From the NCBI RefSeq assembly GCF_002207765.1, contig NZ_BDGJ01000008.1, positions 1 through 37,630 of the forward strand: a stretch of DNA of 37,630 nt. Reading direction: 5' to 3'. How positions within the stretch are numbered: position 1 is the stretch's first letter; each line of letters starts with the position of its first letter. Positions 1 to 9,255 of this stretch are shown here, piece by piece. Source of the stretch: Calderihabitans maritimus. GTDB taxonomy: Bacteria > Bacillota > KKC1 > Calderihabitantales > Calderihabitantaceae. Below the pieces are notes generated by a model. The model was not told the DNA's origin, searched no databases, and saw only the letters and a program-made list of their open reading frames with translations. A program made the translations under genes and the position numbers.

Positions 1-2454
1 GATTATGAATTGAAAATTATCCGGCAAATGGGTTATTCCGGTTACTTCCTTATAGTCTGGGATTTAGTTAATTTTGCCCGCCAGAAACGCATTCCTGTGG
101 GCCCGGGCAGGGGGTCGGCTGCCGGGAGTCTGGTTGCTTATGTTTTGGGGATTACTAACATTAACCCGCTGCAATACGACTTACTTTTTGAACGGTTTTT
201 GAATCCGGAACGAGTTACCATGCCGGATATTGATATTGATTTCTGTTTTGAGCGGCGCGGGGAAATAATTGAATATGTATCCCGGAAGTACGGCAGCGAC
301 CGGGTGGCTCAGATAATCACCTTTGGAACTATGGCGGCCAAAGCAGCGATTCGGGATGTAGGCCGGGTGATGAATTTTTCTTATCAGGAAGCAGACCGGA
401 TTGCCAAACTCGTCCCCAACGAGTTAGGGGTCACGATCGACAGAGCCCTGCAGCTCAGTCCGGAGCTTAAAGAGCTGTATGAAAGAGATGAAAGGATAAA
501 ACAGCTATTGGATACTGCCCGGGCGCTGGAAGGCATGCCCCGTCATGCCTCGACTCATGCAGCAGGAATTGTGATTGCTAAAGAACCGCTCACCTGCTAT
601 CTTCCTTTGCAGAAGACCTCCGAAGGAATGGTTACAACCCAGTTTCCCATGCAGACCGTAGAGGAAATTGGGTTACTCAAGATGGACATACTGGGTTTGC
701 GCACCCTGACCGTCATCGGGGATACCCTCCGGCTGGTCGAAAAAACGCGAAAGATTTCCCTGGACATAGATCAGATACCTTTAGACGACGAGAAAACCTA
801 TAGCCTTTTAAGCCGGGGAGAAACCATAGGAGTATTCCAGTTGGAAAGTTCGGGAATGCGCAATATTCTTAGAAATCTCAAGCCGGAACGTTTTGAAGAC
901 ATTATAGCTTTGGTGGCTCTCTACCGCCCCGGTCCTCTGGGAAGCGGTATGGTAGATGATTTTATTAACCGCAAGCATGGAAAAGTTCCCGTAGAATACC
1001 TTCATCCTCTGCTGAAACCTATTCTGGAAGAAACCTATGGCGTGATTTTGTATCAAGAACAGGTGATGAGGATCGCCAGCGAAATGGCTGGTTTTACTCT
1101 GGGACAGGCCGACCTGTTGCGGCGAGCCATGGGGAAAAAGAAACCGGAGGTGCTGGCCGCTCAAAGGGAAAACTTTTTACAGGGGGCCGAAAAACGGGGA
1201 GTTGACCGAAAGACCGCAGAAAAGATTTTTGAATTAATGGCTCACTTTGCCGGCTACGGGTTTAACAAGAGTCATAGTGCTGCCTATGCTTATATAGCTT
1301 ACCAGACGGCTTATTTGAAGGCCAATTACCCGGTGGAATATATGGCTTCTCTTCTGACCAGCATTATGGAGAACTCCGACAAGGTACCCGTTTATATCGA
1401 AGAATGCCGGCGCATGGGTATTGAAATCCTGCCTCCGGACGTAAACGAAAGTCTGGTAGACTTTACGGTAGTGAATAACAAGATCCGTTTCGGCTTGGCC
1501 GCGGTGAAAAATGTTGGGAAAAATGCCATTCAGGCCATTATTTCTGCCCGAAATTCCGGCGGGCCTTTTAAAACGTTGACGGATTTCTGCCAGCGAGTTG
1601 ACCTCCGGCAGGTCAACCGAAGAGTAATAGAGAGCCTTATTCGGTGTGGAGCTTTTAATTCTCTGGGGGTGAGGCGTTCTCAACTGCTTGCCATCCTGGA
1701 AAGGTGTCTGGAGACTGCGCAGCAAGTTCAACGGGACCGGAACAGTGGACAAATGTCTTTGATAGATTTGGTAGACGGGGAAGAAACGGAGACCTCACTG
1801 GAAACTATTCCGGACATTCCAGAATTTTCCCGCCGGGAAATTTTAGCTATGGAAAAAGAAATGCTGGGGTTTTACGTCAGCGGGCATCCTTTAGCGGAGT
1901 ATCAGGAACAATTAAAAAGGTTTGCTACCCACAGTGTTGCCGATCTGGAAAGCTTATCTGACGAAACGGCGGTAAAAATTGGCGGGATACTGACCGGAGT
2001 GAGAAAAACGGTGACCCGGAAGGGAGAAGTGATGGCCTACCTCCAATTGGAGGATACCACCGGTAGGGTAGAGGTGTTGATTTTTCCCCGCGTTTACAGC
2101 CGTTTCAGCCGAATTTTGCAGGAAGATACTATAGTAGTCGTGGAGGGAAAAGTCAGCAAACGAGATGAAGAATTGAAAGTTTTTGGCGAGCTGGTAAAGA
2201 CTTTGCCTTCTTCCCCCAATCCACCTAAAATATATATTCGCCTGGAACAGGCAGAAGCAGTACATATAGAGAAATTGAAAAAGGTCCTCATGCAGTACCG
2301 GGGAAACAGTCCTGTGTACCTGTATTTTCCCCGCCAGAACAAATGCATTTTAATCAACAACCGCTATTGGGTGGACCCCCATCCCAAACTGGAGCAGGAA
2401 GTGGAGCAAATTTTGGGAAAGGGGAATTTGAAAATTGTTCAACCCGGCGGTTAA
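1..2454 (+). CDS. dnaE: DNA polymerase III alpha subunit, DnaE type (5' end outside window)
   Basis: Catalytic subunit of the replicative polymerase. The frame is open from base 1 (Asp-Tyr-Glu-Leu...), so the gene is cut by the window edge rather than starting at the TTG at 10. About 817 C-terminal residues of a roughly 1150-residue family are present, and the PHP domain is missing because it lies upstream. Visible are the palm motif GPGRGSAAGSLVAY, the catalytic-aspartate motif MPDIDIDF (near nt 220-243), the finger region with TFGTMAAKAAIRDVGRV, and HASTHAAGIVI. Further on are the helix-hairpin-helix region (FGLAAVKNVGKNAI) and an OB-fold (VKIGGILTGVRKTV to VEVLIFPRVYSRF). This is the DnaE/DnaE1 architecture, not PolC: there is no inserted exonuclease. 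A hairpin terminator follows directly. Identification is firm. Confidence 0.97.
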   Translation, partial: DYELKIIRQMGYSGYFLIVWDLVNFARQKRIPVGPGRGSAAGSLVAYVLGITNINPLQYDLLFERFLNPERVTMPDIDIDFCFERRGEIIEYVSRKYGSDRVAQIITFGTMAAKAAIRDVGRVMNFSYQEADRIAKLVPNELGVTIDRALQLSPELKELYERDERIKQLLDTARALEGMPRHASTHAAGIVIAKEPLTCYLPLQKTSEGMVTTQFPMQTVEEIGLLKMDILGLRTLTVIGDTLRLVEKTRKISLDIDQIPLDDEKTYSLLSRGETIGVFQLESSGMRNILRNLKPERFEDIIALVALYRPGPLGSGMVDDFINRKHGKVPVEYLHPLLKPILEETYGVILYQEQVMRIASEMAGFTLGQADLLRRAMGKKKPEVLAAQRENFLQGAEKRGVDRKTAEKIFELMAHFAGYGFNKSHSAAYAYIAYQTAYLKANYPVEYMASLLTSIMENSDKVPVYIEECRRMGIEILPPDVNESLVDFTVVNNKIRFGLAAVKNVGKNAIQAIISARNSGGPFKTLTDFCQRVDLRQVNRRVIESLIRCGAFNSLGVRRSQLLAILERCLETAQQVQRDRNSGQMSLIDLVDGEETETSLETIPDIPEFSRREILAMEKEMLGFYVSGHPLAEYQEQLKRFATHSVADLESLSDETAVKIGGILTGVRKTVTRKGEVMAYLQLEDTTGRVEVLIFPRVYSRFSRILQEDTIVVVEGKVSKRDEELKVFGELVKTLPSSPNPPKIYIRLEQAEAVHIEKLKKVLMQYRGNSPVYLYFPRQNKCILINNRYWVDPHPKLEQEVEQILGKGNLKIVQPGG

Positions 2455-2486
2455 GGGCAGTAAATTAGAGCTGACAGCATGAAGTT

Positions 2487-2513
2487 AACTGGTCAATGAC
2501 CAGTTCTTTTTTT
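2487..2513 (+). terminator. Rho-independent terminator after dnaE
   Basis: A 7-bp stem AACTGGT/ACCAGTT (2487-2493 and 2499-2505) with a 5-nt loop is followed by a T-rich run (2506-2513). It ends the dnaE transcript and separates it from the cytochrome gene. Confidence 0.85.
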
Positions 2514-2585
2514 ATATGGATAAAATTGTACTAGTTGGGCAAAATACCATGGGAATGAAAACTTGTTAGAGGAAGGTGGAAGGAG

Positions 2586-3065
2586 ATGAGAAAACATACC
2601 AGGCTCTTAATTTTTGTGGTTGTCTTAGTCGCAGTAGCGGTACTGCTGACGGGGTGTCCACCTCGAGGGGAAGAGCCGTCTCCTCAACAAAAGCAGGAAG
2701 CCAAGCAGGAAGCTGAAAAACCAGGAGAGGAAAAATCCCCCGAACCAAATGCCGCGCAAATGATGGAAGACCAGGCCCCTAACGGGTGTGTGAGCTGTCA
2801 CCGCAAGAAAGACGACAAAGATTACCGGTTGAGTGCTGAGGTCAAGAATATCGAGGGCCATCCGCAGGTAAAAGAAGATGCCACCCTCAAGGACTGCATT
2901 CAGTGCCACGGGCATGAAAGTGAACGGCCCTTCCGCACTATCCTCCACCGGATACATTTGGTGGAAGGGGAACACTATCTGGAGAAATACGATAAAAACT
3001 GTATTAACTGCCACCGGGTATCAGAAGAAGGTGAGGTTACCGTCAAAGGACTGGAAGAACAATAA
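2586..3065 (+). CDS. Triheme c-type cytochrome lipoprotein
   Basis: A 159-residue protein with a hydrophobic N-terminal segment ending in the lipobox LLTGC (Cys24), so it is predicted to be lipid-anchored on the outer face of the membrane. A Pro/Glu/Lys/Gln-rich spacer (about residues 25-60) leads to a small heme domain. Three CXXCH sites are visible: CVSCH (68-72), CIQCH (104-108) and CINCH (139-143). Extra histidines (H92, H110, H121, H124, H130) could be distal ligands, as in c7/c3-type cytochromes. The likely role is electron transfer between the membrane and an extracellular or cell-wall partner; the partner is unknown. The ATG is preceded by a GGAAGGTGGAAGGAG stretch. The gene is monocistronic, bracketed by terminators at 2487-2513 and 3072-3105. 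No close named family is recognised. Confidence 0.85.
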   Translation: MRKHTRLLIFVVVLVAVAVLLTGCPPRGEEPSPQQKQEAKQEAEKPGEEKSPEPNAAQMMEDQAPNGCVSCHRKKDDKDYRLSAEVKNIEGHPQVKEDATLKDCIQCHGHESERPFRTILHRIHLVEGEHYLEKYDKNCINCHRVSEEGEVTVKGLEEQ

Positions 3066-3071
3066 CCTTAA

Positions 3072-3105
3072 AGGGCACCTGTTATGCGTGGTGCTCTTTT
3101 TCTTT
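3072..3105 (+). terminator. Rho-independent terminator after cytochrome lipoprotein gene
   Basis: Stem AGGGCACC/GGTGCTCT (3072-3079 and 3090-3097, one G-U pair), 10-nt loop, then a T-rich run to 3105. Confidence 0.85.
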
Positions 3106-3212
3106 CATAAATTAAAGGGGAAGGGCAGGAAATAATTGCTGCTATATATAATATGGTATACGTAATGTAGTCAAACACGGATTTAACTATTGGGGCAAGG
3201 AGGACAGAGACA

Positions 3213-3710
3213 TTGAGAATCGCTGTGTATCCTGGAACATTTGATCCCGTTACTAACGGCCATTTGGATATTATCCAGAGAGCCAGTAAATTGTTTGACC
3301 GAGTCATTATAGCGGTTGCTTATGACAATTACAAAAACAACCTGTTTTCCCATGCGGAGAGAATTGAACTGTTAAAAAAAGTTACCCAAAACTACCCGAA
3401 TGTTGAAGTCGAAGGATTCAAAGGTCTGTTGGCCAATTTTGTTAAGAAGAAGGGAGCAAATATAATTATTCGGGGTCTGCGGGCCATTTCTGATTTTGAG
3501 TACGAATTTCAGCTTTCCATGATGAACAAAAAATTGGCGGAGGAAGTGGAAACCTTATTCTTAATGACCGCGGGCGAATATTCTTTTCTCAGTTCCAGCA
3601 TCATTAAACAGGTGGCTTCCCTGGGAGGCTGTATAAAGGGACTGGTGCCTCCGGAGGTGGCGGAGGCGCTGTACGATAAATACGGTATCCAAAGGGACGG
3701 AGACTGTTAA
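3213..3710 (+). CDS. coaD: Phosphopantetheine adenylyltransferase
   Basis: Catalyses ATP + 4'-phosphopantetheine to dephospho-CoA + PPi, the penultimate step of coenzyme A synthesis, in the cytosol. The 165 residues match the usual CoaD length (about 160). The N-terminal nucleotidyltransferase signature is intact: YPGTFDPVTNGHLDI with the (T/H)xGH-type motif. The central IIRGLRAISDFEYEFQ and the C-terminal SFLSSSIIKQVASLGG (ISSTxxR-like region) are also present. The start is TTG at 3213, with AAGGAGG about 9 nt upstream; no better ATG exists. It stands alone here. The rsmD gene often found beside coaD is absent. Confidence 0.97.
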   Translation: MRIAVYPGTFDPVTNGHLDIIQRASKLFDRVIIAVAYDNYKNNLFSHAERIELLKKVTQNYPNVEVEGFKGLLANFVKKKGANIIIRGLRAISDFEYEFQLSMMNKKLAEEVETLFLMTAGEYSFLSSSIIKQVASLGGCIKGLVPPEVAEALYDKYGIQRDGDC

Positions 3711-3711
3711 T

Positions 3712-3740
3712 GCAGGCTGCAGGCCTGCTTATTTTATTTA
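3712..3740 (+). terminator. Probable terminator after coaD
   Basis: Stem GCAGGC/GCCTGC (3712-3717 and 3723-3728) with a 5-nt loop, followed by an interrupted T-rich tract (TTATTTTATTTAT). The U-run is weaker than at neighbouring terminators. Confidence 0.6.
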
Positions 3741-3815
3741 TCACAAAATGGAACAGTTTGTTGATAGATTAAAATTATTTCGGGCAGAATAAGAAGCGAA
3801 CTGTAAAGTAGAACG

Positions 3816-4574
3816 GTGGAAGTGACAGCGGTGCTGGTATTACTAAAAGACATAGTTAAAGCGTACAACGAGATAGATATAGCTTTAAAAGGCGTTTCGC
3901 TGGAAGTGGCTAAAGGAGAATTTGTGGCCATTATGGGTCCCTCCGGGTCCGGTAAATCCACTTTGATGCATATTATCGGCTGTCTGGACCGACCTACGTC
4001 CGGTAGTTATCTGCTGGAAGGTCAAGACATAGCCAAGTTAGACGACAATCAGTTGGCATATATCCGCAGCCGAAAAATAGGTTTTGTATTTCAAAACTTC
4101 CAGTTGCTTTCCCGGGCTACTGCTGTAGAAAATGTGGAATTGCCGATGATATACCTGGGTCTTTCTCCCCGCCAAAGGAAGGACAGGGCCAAAGAATTAT
4201 TGCATTCAGTGGGATTAGGCCACCGGCTGTATCATTATCCCCACCAATTATCCGGAGGGGAGAAACAGCGAGTGGCCATTGCCCGGGCCCTCGTTAACGA
4301 CCCGGCCCTCATTTTGGCGGACGAGCCTACCGGCAATCTTGATACCCGGTCGGGAAACGAAGTGTTGGAGATTTTCCAAAAGCTCCACCAGCAAGGAACC
4401 ACTATTGTCCTGGTAACTCATGACCGGGAGGTTGCCAGCCGGGCGGAAAGGACGGTTCTGATACGAGACGGGGAAATTATAGCCAACCACCTGACCCCCG
4501 ATCAAGCGTCCCAGTATTTAATTTTTCCAACGGATTTGAAAGAGAGAAGGGAAGTGCAGCATGAGCTTAATTGA
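3816..4574 (+). CDS. ABC transporter ATP-binding protein, MacB/LolD type
   Basis: Nucleotide-binding subunit of an FtsX-superfamily (type VII) ABC system. All motifs are present in order: Walker [11 protein letters not shown]-loop FQNFQLL, signature LSGGEKQR, Walker [10 protein letters not shown], and H-loop VTHD. It resembles MacB/YknY ATPases, which power mechanotransmission rather than classical transmembrane transport. The start is uncertain: GTG codons at 3816, 3822 and 3831 are in frame and none has a strong Shine-Dalgarno. Family N-termini (short lead, then LLKDIVKAY) favour GTG 3831. Its end overlaps the permease gene by 14 bp, so the two are translationally coupled. No HlyD/MacA-like adaptor gene lies upstream in this window. 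The substrate is unknown; antimicrobial or lipoprotein export is typical of the family. Confidence 0.9.
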   Translation: MEVTAVLVLLKDIVKAYNEIDIALKGVSLEVAKGEFVAIMGPSGSGKSTLMHIIGCLDRPTSGSYLLEGQDIAKLDDNQLAYIRSRKIGFVFQNFQLLSRATAVENVELPMIYLGLSPRQRKDRAKELLHSVGLGHRLYHYPHQLSGGEKQRVAIARALVNDPALILADEPTGNLDTRSGNEVLEIFQKLHQQGTTIVLVTHDREVASRAERTVLIRDGEIIANHLTPDQASQYLIFPTDLKERREVQHELN

Positions 4575-5766
4575 TGGCATCAAGCTGGCTCTGAAAGGAC
4601 TGGCGGCTAACAAGTTGCGGGCTTTTCTTACTGCGCTCGGAGTTATCATTGGAGTAGCTTCGGTGGTGACCCTCATTTCTATTGGAGAGGGAGTCCGGAG
4701 CTACATATCGAATCAGATTCAGGCGTTGGGTTCCAATCTTATCATTGTGACGCCCCATAAAGCAGGAGGCCTAACCGCTGCTTCTCTGGGAGGTACGGTG
4801 AGCAAGTTGACTTTTGAAGATGCTCAAGCTATAGAAAGTCAGGCCCCGGCGGTTAAAGGCGTTGCTCCTATCATTGAGGTAGGCAGTCGCATTCAATTTG
4901 ATAAAGCAAAAAAGGAAACTTTAGTAAATGGAACTTCACCCGCTTATCCTCAAGTCCGGAATTCACCGGTGGAAGCGGGAAGATTTATCAGTGATCAGGA
5001 TACTAAACTTAGAAAACAGGTAGTAGTTTTAGGTCACACAACTTTTAAACGCCTTTTTAAAGGAACCAAGGAAGAAGCGATAGGGAAAAAAGTAAAAATA
5101 AACGGGCGGGAGTACGAAGTCATTGGTGTTATGGCTCGTAAAGGAAACACTCTGACCATTAACAACGATGACCGGGTCTTTATCCCTATAACTACGGCAG
5201 AAAAACACTATGATACCAGTCAGGTAGGTTTAATGTTTATATCTGCCCGGTCGCCGGGGCAGGTGGAGAAAGCAGAAGAACAGGTTAAAAAAATTTTGCT
5301 TAAAAGACATAAAGGAGAAGATTTCATGGTTACGGAACAAAGGGCCATTTTAAATGCCTTCCGGGGAATTACTAACACCTTAACTGCCATGCTAGGAGGA
5401 ATTGCCAGTGTATCCCTGATAGTGGGGGGAATCGGTATAATGAATATTATGTTGGTCTCGGTTATGGAAAGGATCGGAGAGATAGGTTTGCGCAAAGCTC
5501 TGGGGGCCAGAAGAAGGGATATTCTACTCCAATTTTTGCTGGAAGCGATAGCCCTGAGTGTAGGGGGAGGGGTAATTGGAGTTTTTCTAGGTATTGTTGC
5601 TTCCTATCTGATAACGCAATATATACCTTACCTTACGACCGTTATCCCCCCTTGGTCGTTGGTGGTAGCTTTTCTCTTTGCTGTGCTGGTGGGAATTTTC
5701 TTTGGGTACTATCCGGCGAGAAAAGCTGCCTTGCTCGATCCGTTGGAAGCACTGCGTTATGAATAG
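4561..5766 (+). CDS. ABC transporter permease, MacB/FtsX type
   Basis: A 401-residue integral membrane partner of the preceding ATPase. Visible layout: transmembrane helix 1 (about residues 18-42), a large extracytoplasmic MacB_PCD-like domain (about 45-265), then three helices (roughly 275-300, 325-355 and 365-390) with the FtsX signature region VMERIGEIGLRKALGARRRDILLQF between the first two. The C-terminus GYYPARKAALLDPLEALRYE is typical of YknZ/MacB permeases. The ATG at 4561 lies inside the ATPase gene, with GAGAAGGGAAG upstream. No separate periplasmic adaptor is encoded nearby. The transported compound cannot be read from sequence. Confidence 0.9.
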   Translation: MSLIDGIKLALKGLAANKLRAFLTALGVIIGVASVVTLISIGEGVRSYISNQIQALGSNLIIVTPHKAGGLTAASLGGTVSKLTFEDAQAIESQAPAVKGVAPIIEVGSRIQFDKAKKETLVNGTSPAYPQVRNSPVEAGRFISDQDTKLRKQVVVLGHTTFKRLFKGTKEEAIGKKVKINGREYEVIGVMARKGNTLTINNDDRVFIPITTAEKHYDTSQVGLMFISARSPGQVEKAEEQVKKILLKRHKGEDFMVTEQRAILNAFRGITNTLTAMLGGIASVSLIVGGIGIMNIMLVSVMERIGEIGLRKALGARRRDILLQFLLEAIALSVGGGVIGVFLGIVASYLITQYIPYLTTVIPPWSLVVAFLFAVLVGIFFGYYPARKAALLDPLEALRYE

Positions 5767-5777
5767 CGCGAAGTTTC

Positions 5778-5806
5778 TTGAAAAGCCTTGAAACTTGTGA
5801 TATGAT
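5778..5806 (+). promoter_or_regulatory. Sigma-A-type promoter of the mtrB-pfkA-pyk cluster
   Basis: TTGAAA (5778-5783), a 17-nt spacer, then TATGAT (5801-5806). Five of six bases match consensus in each hexamer. It lies about 45 nt upstream of the mtrB start and just after the exporter permease stop. Confidence 0.7.
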
Positions 5807-5850
5807 AACCTTGGTTTTAATGACATTTTTGAGACAGAGGTGAGGGGTGA

Positions 5851-6081
5851 ATGGATAACCCACATGAAGTTTTAGGAGAATATGTGGTAGTCAAAGCGTT
5901 GGAAAACGGGGTGACTTTAATCGGCTTGACGAGAGGAAAAGATACCAAGTTTCACCACACTGAGAAACTGGATAAAGGGGAAGTAATGATTGCTCAGTTT
6001 ACGGAGCATACTTCAGCTATAAAAATTCGCGGCAAGGCGAAAATTTACACCAAACACGGTGTTGTGGAAGCCGGTGAGTAA
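5851..6081 (+). CDS. mtrB: Tryptophan RNA-binding attenuation protein (TRAP)
   Basis: The 76-residue product is unmistakably TRAP: the segments VIGLTRG-like ([14 protein letters not shown]), [19 protein letters not shown] and IKIRG match the Bacillus protein almost residue for residue. TRAP forms an 11-mer ring that, when tryptophan is bound, wraps RNA carrying repeated (G/U)AG triplets and so terminates or blocks translation of trp genes. The RNA-contact residues known from B. subtilis (Lys37, Lys56, Arg58) correspond to Lys39, Lys58 and Arg60 here. The ATG has GAGGTGAGGGG just upstream. Usual partner mtrA (folE) is absent. Here it leads a glycolytic cluster, an unusual setting. Three GAG triplets overlap its own ribosome site. 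Confidence 0.95.
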   Translation: MDNPHEVLGEYVVVKALENGVTLIGLTRGKDTKFHHTEKLDKGEVMIAQFTEHTSAIKIRGKAKIYTKHGVVEAGE

Positions 6082-6089
6082 ATAGTACT

Positions 6090-6118
6090 ATCCAGGTTAA
6101 AGTCCTGGATTTAATTGT
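6090..6118 (+). terminator. Hairpin after mtrB, possible weak terminator
   Basis: Stem ATCCAGG/CCTGGAT around a TTAAAGT-like loop (6090-6110), followed by TTAATTGTATT. The U-run is interrupted, so it may be only partly efficient and allow read-through into pfkA-pyk. Confidence 0.5.
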
Positions 6119-6162
6119 ATTGTGGGTCAGAACAGGAGGTAGACTAAAAGGAGGGCCCGCGT

Positions 6163-7336
<1,174 letters not shown>

Positions 7337-7355
7337 AACGAAGGAGGAAAGTGAC

Positions 7356-9107
7356 GTGCGCCGTACCAAAATTGTCTGTACTATTGGTCCTTCTTGCGAA
7401 CAGGAAGATATTTTAAAAGAGATGATCATAAGCGGCATGAATGTTGCCCGCTTAAATTTTTCCCATGGCACCCACGAAGAGCACCGGAAGCGAATTCAGG
7501 CCGTCCGCCGGGCGGCGCAGGAATTAGGAGAATACGTTGCTATCTTAGTGGATACTAAAGGGCCGGAAATTCGCATCGGCAATATTAAGGGAGGTTCTGC
7601 GGTCCTTAAGGAAGGACAGGAACTTGTTCTTACGGTGGAGAAAACGGAAGGCGATTCCCGGAAGATTTCAGTCAACTATCGCGGGTTACCCCAGGATGTA
7701 AAAGAGGGAGACACTATTCTCCTGGATGACGGTTTAATAGGATTAGAAGTAAGGGAAGTACGGGAAAAGGAAATTGTTTGCCTGGTCATTAACGGCGGGG
7801 AAATAAGTAGCCGTAAGGGGGTTAACGTACCCGGAGTAGAAGTCAGGCTGCCGTCAATTACGGAGAAGGACATAGCAGATATTCATTTTGCCATAGAGGA
7901 GAAAGTAGACTTTATTGCAGCTTCTTTTGTGCGAAGGGCTCAGGATATTCTGGAAATTCGCAGGATTTTGGAGGAACATAACGCGGATATATCCATCATT
8001 GCCAAAATTGAAAACCGAGCAGGAGTAAATAATTTCGAAGAGATATTAAGGGTGGCCGACGGCATTATGGTGGCTAGGGGGGACCTGGGAGTAGAGATTC
8101 CGTCCGAAGAGGTCCCCTTGCTGCAGAAGCAAATAATAGAAAAGTGTAATAAGGAAGGTAAAGCAGTCATTACCGCCACCCAGATGTTAGAATCCATGAT
8201 TCGAAACCCCAGGCCTACCAGGGCTGAGGCCAGCGATGTGGCCAATGCCATTCTGGATGGAACCGATGCCATTATGCTGTCGGGTGAAACGGCGGTCGGT
8301 AAATACCCGGTAGAAACGGTACGTACCATGTCCCGGATTGCCCTCCGGGCAGAAGAAGCCATCCATTATCAAGAAATCCTGGGTAAAAGGCAGATTGTTC
8401 CCCAAAAGACGGTTACGGATGCTATCAGTCACGCTACCTGTGATATCGCCCTGGACCTGGAAGCAGCAGCCATTATTACGCCCACGGCATCAGGGTCAAC
8501 GGCCCGAATGGTTTCCAAATACCGTCCCAAAGCTCCTATCATTGCCACCAGCCCCAATGAGCAGGTTCTCAGAAAGCTCTGTCTGGTCTGGGGAGTTTAT
8601 CCGCTGAAAGTATCCGAGATAACCGACACGGACCAAATGATTTCCAGTGCGGTGGCTGCGGCCCTGGAAAAAGGGATAATCCGCAGCGGTGACCTGGTGG
8701 TAATCACGGCGGGCGTACCTGCCGGTGTTCCCGGCACTACCAATTTACTCAAAGTTCATATTGTGGGAGAAGTAATTGCTAAAGGGATAGGTATTGGTAA
8801 TCAGGTGGCGGTCGGAAGAGTACGTCTGGTCAAGAATGCGGCGGAAGCTTTACGCAAGGTGCAGGAAGGAGACATTTTAGTCACCTACAGTACCGATAGA
8901 GATTTTGTGCCGGCCATGGAGAGGGCGGCGGCGGTTATTACCGGAGAAGGGGGACTTACATCGCACGCGGCGATTGTTGGAATCAGCCTGCAGATCCCGG
9001 TGGTGGTTGGGATAGAAGATATAATGGAAAAATTAGAAGATGGAAGCATCATAACGGTGGATGCCCCCCGAGGGCTGATTTACCGCGGTGTTACCAAAGT
9101 CTTGTGA
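7356..9107 (+). CDS. pyk: Pyruvate kinase with C-terminal PEP-utiliser-like extension
   Basis: Converts PEP + ADP to pyruvate + ATP. The catalytic core (about 1-470) shows KIVCTIGPSC, VDTKGPEIR, KIENRAGVNNFEEIL, MVARGDLGVEIP and the signature around PRPTRAEASDVANAILDG. The last ~110 residues are the extra C-terminal domain known from Geobacillus/Bacillus enzymes, resembling the phosphohistidine domain of PEP synthase, with GGLTSHAAIVG (His at about 537). This extension is common in Firmicutes, and in studied enzymes it is not a proven phosphotransfer site. GTG start with AGGAGG just upstream. It is last in the mtrB-pfkA-pyk cluster and is followed by a strong terminator. Confidence 0.97.
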   Translation: MRRTKIVCTIGPSCEQEDILKEMIISGMNVARLNFSHGTHEEHRKRIQAVRRAAQELGEYVAILVDTKGPEIRIGNIKGGSAVLKEGQELVLTVEKTEGDSRKISVNYRGLPQDVKEGDTILLDDGLIGLEVREVREKEIVCLVINGGEISSRKGVNVPGVEVRLPSITEKDIADIHFAIEEKVDFIAASFVRRAQDILEIRRILEEHNADISIIAKIENRAGVNNFEEILRVADGIMVARGDLGVEIPSEEVPLLQKQIIEKCNKEGKAVITATQMLESMIRNPRPTRAEASDVANAILDGTDAIMLSGETAVGKYPVETVRTMSRIALRAEEAIHYQEILGKRQIVPQKTVTDAISHATCDIALDLEAAAIITPTASGSTARMVSKYRPKAPIIATSPNEQVLRKLCLVWGVYPLKVSEITDTDQMISSAVAAALEKGIIRSGDLVVITAGVPAGVPGTTNLLKVHIVGEVIAKGIGIGNQVAVGRVRLVKNAAEALRKVQEGDILVTYSTDRDFVPAMERAAAVITGEGGLTSHAAIVGISLQIPVVVGIEDIMEKLEDGSIITVDAPRGLIYRGVTKVL

Positions 9108-9111
9108 TTCT

Positions 9112-9135
9112 CCTCGCTGCCGGCGAGGTTTTTTT
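9112..9135 (+). terminator. Rho-independent terminator after pyk
   Basis: Stem CCTCGC/GCGAGG (9112-9117 and 9123-9128), 5-nt loop TGCCG, then seven T residues. Confidence 0.9.
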
Positions 9136-9255
9136 GTAATCGTATGTATCTTGTATTCATGAGCAAAAGGGAAGGAATATAAAACTAAGGTGTAGAATGG
9201 CTAAGATTTGTGGCACATATAATCTCATAAACAAGCAACAAAGGAGGTGCCGGCC

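Noticed and set aside
3136-3162. AT-rich TATAAT-containing stretch as coaD promoter
   Set aside because: No acceptable -35 hexamer is found at 16-18 nt from any of the overlapping -10-like sequences.
8863-9107. PEP-utiliser-like end of pyk as a gene fusion novelty
   Set aside because: This C-terminal extension is well known in Bacillus/Geobacillus-type pyruvate kinases.
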